A DNA stretch of 8,911 bases. It comes from Pyrinomonadaceae bacterium. GTDB lineage: Bacteria > Acidobacteriota > Blastocatellia > Pyrinomonadales > Pyrinomonadaceae. Location of the stretch: contig JACCRA010000486.1 of the NCBI GenBank assembly GCA_013813825.1, positions 1 to 8,911 of the forward strand, read 5' to 3'. This document shows, in pieces, positions 5,749 through 8,911 of the stretch; the first letter of the stretch is position 1; the number at the start of each line of letters is the position of its first letter. A program made the translations under genes and the position numbers. Below the pieces are notes generated by a model, which ran no database searches, was not told the origin of the DNA, and saw nothing but the letters and a program-made list of their open reading frames with translations.

Positions 5749-7953
5749 TTACTGCCTTTGAAACTCCGGCGAGCCGAGAATCAGCGCGGCGACGCGTGCG
5801 ACCTCTGATTGTACTGGCGTCTGCATGGCTCCCATCCGCTCCGCGCGCCGCCGGCCGCGCGGCTCACGCTCCGCCGGCAGTTCCATCAAACTGTCTTCGC
5901 CGCCCATTGCCGCCGGCGCGAGCGTGTCGGCGTTCTGTGCGGTGGTGGCGGTGGTGGCGGTGGTGGCCGCTTCGTTAAGCTGCCGCAGCAGCGACTCTTT
6001 CGTTTTCGGCGAGATGTCGCCCTGCAAAATGATCGCCGCGAACTGACCGACGAGGCGCGACTTGTCGGCCGCAGTCGCCGTGCCGCCGCCATTATTAGCC
6101 CCGCCCGCCGCCGCGTGGCGCGCGAGATCGACGCGCGTGCCTGGAATCCGGTTGGCCGCGAGCGCCAATCCGAAGTTGAGACGTTCGAGCAGAGCGCCCG
6201 TGTTGACCCAGTGCTCGGCGGTGTCGGGGTAGCCGGTCGGCGCTTGGTACATGTAGAGCGGCTCGCCCATCCGCGCGATCCACTGGTGCAGGGCGGGACC
6301 GCCGTTGGTCTCGCCGCCGAGCGAGCGGACGGCGCTCATCGCCACTTCAAACGGCGTCTTGATCTTTTGCCGGTAGTTCTCCGGCGCGTTGAACTCCGGC
6401 GAGGTGAAGACGGCGCGCAAAGTTTCACGGATGTCGCCATCGGACTTTGTGAAGGCCGCCGCGATCCGTTCGACGAGCGCCGGCGTCGGCGCGTCCGACA
6501 CGAAGCGGCGCGCGAGTTTGGTCGCGATGAACTTCGCCGTCGCGGGATGACGCGCGAGAATGTCCAAGACCATCAGGCCGTCTTTGACGCCGCCGCCCGC
6601 CGGAATCTTGTGGCCGAGGACAGTCTTCTCGCCATCGTCGTGCTGGCGCGCGTTAAAGTAGAAGCTGCCGGCGCGGCTCGCGTTACCTAAACCCATCGCG
6701 CTGACGAAGCCGCGCGGGTCCATGATCGTCCAGCCGGTAAAGCAGCGCGCCACCTCCTGCACGTCCTTCTGTGTGTAACCGCCTTCAACGCCAAGCGTGT
6801 GCAGTTCCATCAATTCGCGCGCGTAGTTCTCGTTGATGCCCCGCGCGCGGCGTGGCGGGCGAGGCGGCATGTTCATTTGGCCGTTGTCCGCCGGCTGCCG
6901 CTGCTGTTGATCGCGCATCGCGCCCCGCCCGCCGCCGCCGAGCAAACCGCCGAGTCCGCCGCCGGGACGCATCCCGCCGCGATTCATCCGGCGACGATTG
7001 TTCATCATGCCGCCGCGATTCATGCCGCCCTGCGGCGCGGCGTTCGGGCTGACGCTCTGGAAGTTGTCGAGGTAAAAAAGCATCGCCGGGCTTTCGGCCG
7101 TCGCTTGCAAGAGATCGCGGAATTTGCCGAGCGTGTGCGGACGGATGGTGTCGCGGTCGAACGAGACGAGCAGCCAGCGATCCGCGCCCTTGCCGGCGAA
7201 GACGTTGAAGTGGTTGCTCCAAAAATCGACCAACACTTCCTGCAACTGCCGCTCGCTATAGACCGCGCGCAGAATGCGCGACGCCTGTAAGTCGGCCGTC
7301 AGGCGGTGCGGCGGCAACAGATTGTTCTCGACGTAATACTGGCGAATCGCTTCGCGGTACTCGTTCCGGTCAGCGTTCTTCTCCGCTTCGGGCTGCTTCG
7401 CCGCGTCGTCGTTCTTCATCGACTGCGGCATCACCTCGCCGCTCATCACAGAGTCGTCCGCCTGCTCGCCCGCTGCTGCCGGCATCGCCGCCGCACCGCC
7501 CGCCGGCGGGTTGCCTTTGACGCGGTTCTCGCGCAGTTCCGCCAAGCCCGCCGGCAGTCGCCCTTGCCGTTGCAACTGCTTGAGCAGCGCGCCCGGTTGC
7601 GGGTACTTCGCATAGAGTTCGGCCGTCGTCATTTGCATCGCCGGCAAATCGCGTACTTTGGCTGCGGCCGTCTCGTCGGCGATCTTGTCGGGAAAGAGCT
7701 GCTGCTCGATGTAGCGTTCGAGGCCGACGCGCCGGACGCGCTCCACGTCGCCGGGCCGCGCACCGTAGCCGAGCCGGTTCAAGACGTGCAGAAGGCGTTG
7801 GTCTTCCGTCAAACGCGGCGTCTTCGCCAACGTCTGCGCGCTGATGGTTGCCGGCAGGCTGACGGCGAAAAGCGCCACGGCCAACACGAGCGAGACGAGC
7901 GGCCGGGCGGCGAAACAATTGCGTTGCGAGCGTTCAAATCCAATTCTCTTCAT
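5749..7953 (-). CDS. DUF1800 family protein, secreted
   Basis: I place the start at the ATG at 7953 (734 residues): AGGA at 7961-7964 is 7 bases upstream of it, whereas the in-frame GTG at 7959 would leave only one base. Residues 1-40 look like a Sec signal peptide (basic start, core LVSLVLAVALFAVSL, probable cleavage after ISA). Family motifs are HVLNRLGYGARPGD (56-69), VDFWSNHFNVFAGKG (242-256), NENYARELMELHTLG (374-388), the CFTGWT segment and RHPATAKFIATKLARRFVSD. A Gly/Met/Arg/Asn-rich insert (about 309-370), an Ala/Pro/acidic insert (about 148-195) and an Ala-Thr tract near 663-671 interrupt the conserved core. DUF1800 proteins have no established activity. It is first in an operon with the DUF1501 gene and diverges from the ClpB-like gene. 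Confidence 0.92.
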   Translation of the reverse strand: MKRIGFERSQRNCFAARPLVSLVLAVALFAVSLPATISAQTLAKTPRLTEDQRLLHVLNRLGYGARPGDVERVRRVGLERYIEQQLFPDKIADETAAAKVRDLPAMQMTTAELYAKYPQPGALLKQLQRQGRLPAGLAELRENRVKGNPPAGGAAAMPAAAGEQADDSVMSGEVMPQSMKNDDAAKQPEAEKNADRNEYREAIRQYYVENNLLPPHRLTADLQASRILRAVYSERQLQEVLVDFWSNHFNVFAGKGADRWLLVSFDRDTIRPHTLGKFRDLLQATAESPAMLFYLDNFQSVSPNAAPQGGMNRGGMMNNRRRMNRGGMRPGGGLGGLLGGGGRGAMRDQQQRQPADNGQMNMPPRPPRRARGINENYARELMELHTLGVEGGYTQKDVQEVARCFTGWTIMDPRGFVSAMGLGNASRAGSFYFNARQHDDGEKTVLGHKIPAGGGVKDGLMVLDILARHPATAKFIATKLARRFVSDAPTPALVERIAAAFTKSDGDIRETLRAVFTSPEFNAPENYRQKIKTPFEVAMSAVRSLGGETNGGPALHQWIARMGEPLYMYQAPTGYPDTAEHWVNTGALLERLNFGLALAANRIPGTRVDLARHAAAGGANNGGGTATAADKSRLVGQFAAIILQGDISPKTKESLLRQLNEAATTATTATTAQNADTLAPAAMGGEDSLMELPAEREPRGRRRAERMGAMQTPVQSEVARVAALILGSPEFQRQ
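5941..5967 (-). repeat. Perfect 3 x 9-bp tandem repeat within the DUF1800 gene
   Basis: GGTGGTGGC occurs three times head to tail on the plus strand, encoding three Ala-Thr-Thr units (residues about 663-671) on the minus strand. The copies are identical at DNA level, unlike the Pro-Ser tract at 1881, so this repeat is probably young and able to gain or lose units by slippage without shifting the frame. Confidence 0.75.
6844..7029 (-). repeat. Low-complexity Gly/Met/Asn/Arg/Pro insert in the DUF1800 protein
   Basis: About 62 codons between the LFYLDNFQS segment and the conserved NENYARELMELHTLG motif encode repeated NRGG/GGM units, a GGGLGGLLGGGG run, a Gln/Arg run and a Pro/Arg run. This interrupts the conserved core at what must be a surface loop. 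It is likely disordered and basic. Confidence 0.7.
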
Positions 7954-8378
7954 TGCCACGTCCTATTTTGAGGAATTATGCCTTGCGTACTTTTCGACGA
8001 AATCAATTGAAACTCAAGAGGCTTTTTCGTCATTCATTTAGACGCGCGAGACTGTCAAATGGTTGATCAGTTTCTCCCGCCGCCGTCTTCCTCTCATCCG
8101 GCTTTGCAATCACAAACCAGCTCACGCCAATCGGTCAGTCCGGTCAAGTTAAGCGATCTCGCTCTCTTATTTTGATTGATCGAGCCTGACCAAAATCACT
8201 TCCAGAAATCTCGCGCCGCACATTTTCCCCAGAAATCGCACTCTCTTGCATCGCGCGCTTCGGGCATAGGCCTTGCCAATGCCCCGTGGGCAGCGTAATC
8301 GCCGCTTAACCAGCGACCCCGTACACCAGCGGCCTTCGGTGTGTCGAAATTGGAAGGCCATTAACAAGGAAGGTACTG
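7954..8378. other. Divergent intergenic region between DUF1800 and ClpB-like genes
   Basis: About 425 bases with no supported gene. It must hold the promoters for both directions. On the minus strand CATAAT (complement of 7975-7980) is a reasonable -10 for the DUF1800 operon, but a convincing -35 is not seen. On the plus strand no clear promoter was found; TTGCCA (8273-8278) has only a poor -10 partner. The ClpB-like gene's side has several short inverted repeats, listed separately. A ribosome binding site AAGGAAGG (8366-8373) closes the region. Confidence 0.6.
8262..8359 (+). promoter_or_regulatory. Candidate structured leader with competing hairpins
   Basis: GGGCAT (8262-8267) can pair with ATGCCC (8279-8284). 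The same GCCC (8281-8284) can instead pair with GGGC (8288-8291). Farther down GGCCTTC (8331-8337) pairs with GAAGGCC (8353-8359), seven bases before the ribosome binding site at 8366. The AAGGCC arm could also pair with GGCCTT at 8269-8274. These exclusive pairings could form an attenuator-like leader, but short GC-rich pairings are easy to find in this sequence and no known riboswitch class is recognised. Confidence 0.3.
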
Positions 8379-8911
8379 ATGCAGGCTCCTAAGCGTCCCT
8401 TGACCACCACCACCGGGCTACTGGCCCTTTCACTCACTGCGTCCTTAATCACAGGCTCCACCTTCACACGCCACGCCGGCGCCCAATCTAAAAAGACTTT
8501 ACCGGGCGGCGGAGCCGCCGCGCCGCGCCAGCCCACGACCGGGACCCAGCGCTTTCCGTCGCTTGCCAGACATGCGAGAGACTTGACGGAAATGGCGCGC
8601 CGGGGCGAACTCGATTTAACCGCCAACCGGGGCGACGAAAAACTGCGCCGAACGATTCAGGTGCTGTCGCGCCACGCCAAAAACAATCCCGTCTTGGTCA
8701 GCGAATGCGGCACGGAAAACCAGACTGTGGTGAGCGACCTCGCGCGGCGCATCGCCATCGGCGACGTGCCGGCGAATTTGCGCGGCAAGCGCCTCTTCAG
8801 TCTTGAACTGGCATCGCTGCTGTCCGGCGCGCCGGACAATCGCGAGTTTGAGCGGCGGCTGCAAATCGTTCTCAAAGAAGTGGCCGGCGCGAAGAGCGAG
8901 ATTATCCTGTT
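8379..8911 (+). CDS. Exported ClpB-like AAA+ protein with degenerate ATP site, 3' end outside window
   Basis: The frame runs from the ATG at 8379 to the window end (177 residues seen), with AAGGAAGG at 8366-8373 as ribosome binding site. Residues 1-36 look like a Sec signal peptide (LLALSLTASLITGS core, probable cleavage after AGA). After a Gly/Pro/Ala linker, residues 65-177 follow the D1 AAA+ module of ClpB/ClpA nearly position by position: RDLTEMARRGELDL, LRRTIQVLSRHAKNNPVLV, RRIAIGDVPANLRGKRL, REFERRLQIVLKEV. The Clp N-domain is absent. Where ClpB has GEPGVGKT, this protein reads SECGTENQ (108-115): the Walker A Lys and Thr become N114 and Q115. The pore-loop KYRG becomes PDNR (152-155). 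Nucleotide binding and polypeptide threading by this domain therefore look lost. Cytosolic ClpB is a disaggregase; this exported relative must do something else, perhaps as a binding scaffold. Confidence 0.8.
   Translation, partial: MQAPKRPLTTTTGLLALSLTASLITGSTFTRHAGAQSKKTLPGGGAAAPRQPTTGTQRFPSLARHARDLTEMARRGELDLTANRGDEKLRRTIQVLSRHAKNNPVLVSECGTENQTVVSDLARRIAIGDVPANLRGKRLFSLELASLLSGAPDNREFERRLQIVLKEVAGAKSEIIL

Noticed and set aside
5809..6690. 293-residue plus-strand frame opposite the DUF1800 gene
   Set aside because: It is an antisense shadow in GC-rich DNA, rich in Arg/Ala/Val with no motif, while the minus strand carries clear DUF1800 motifs.
7954..7959. GTG at 7957-7959 as the start of the DUF1800 gene
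   Set aside because: The AGGA at 7961-7964 would be one base from this GTG but is seven bases from the ATG at 7953, which also starts a normal signal peptide (MKR).
8273..8301. Promoter TTGCCA with TAATCG for the ClpB-like gene
   Set aside because: The spacing is 17, but the -10 matches the consensus at only two positions.
8306..8864. Minus-strand frames of 106 and 82 residues opposite the ClpB-like gene
   Set aside because: The plus strand has a ribosome binding site, a signal peptide and continuous ClpB D1 similarity to the window edge; the minus frames show no family features.

Overview
The window looks like a bacterial chromosome, most likely from Acidobacteriota (Blastocatellia-like). 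The reasons are a Tat-exported DUF1501 protein paired with an exported DUF1800 protein, a secreted Pro/Ser repeat protein with a short two-cysteine C-terminal motif, and a DUF433/DUF5615 toxin-antitoxin pair. This placement is an inference from gene content only. The right part (4368-8911) is visibly GC-rich. The 2700-4300 stretch is visibly AT-richer and carries transposase relics.

Layout, left half. The window opens inside a DUF72 (YecE-like) gene that ends at 815. A promoter-like site and a leader with a long inverted repeat precede a DUF433 antitoxin and a DUF5615 PIN-like toxin, which overlap by ATGA. A good sigma70-like promoter and a leader hairpin then precede a secreted Pro-Ser/Thr repeat protein, which is closed by a strong intrinsic terminator (2243-2273). 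Next come a truncated IS3-family orfA and a two-gene operon: a class I SAM methyltransferase and a Coq4-like protein that keeps the HDxxH(x11)E metal-site pattern. Directly after that operon lies a heavily deleted IS630-family transposase relic on the minus strand. The methyltransferase/Coq4-like cassette is therefore bracketed by debris from two unrelated insertion sequences.

Layout, right half. A terminator that can work in both directions (4315-4349) separates this from a minus-strand operon: a DUF1800 protein with a Sec signal peptide (start corrected to 7953), followed by a Tat-exported DUF1501 protein. About 425 bp with several possible competing hairpins separates this operon from a divergent plus-strand gene that runs off the window. 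That gene encodes a ClpB-like AAA+ D1 domain with an N-terminal signal peptide. Its Walker A Lys and Thr are replaced, and the usual aromatic pore-loop residue is missing. It looks like an exported pseudo-ATPase and is the most unusual item here. All three proteins around this divergent region appear to be exported, which suggests an envelope or periplasm function that the sequence does not name.

No tRNA, rRNA or CRISPR array was seen.
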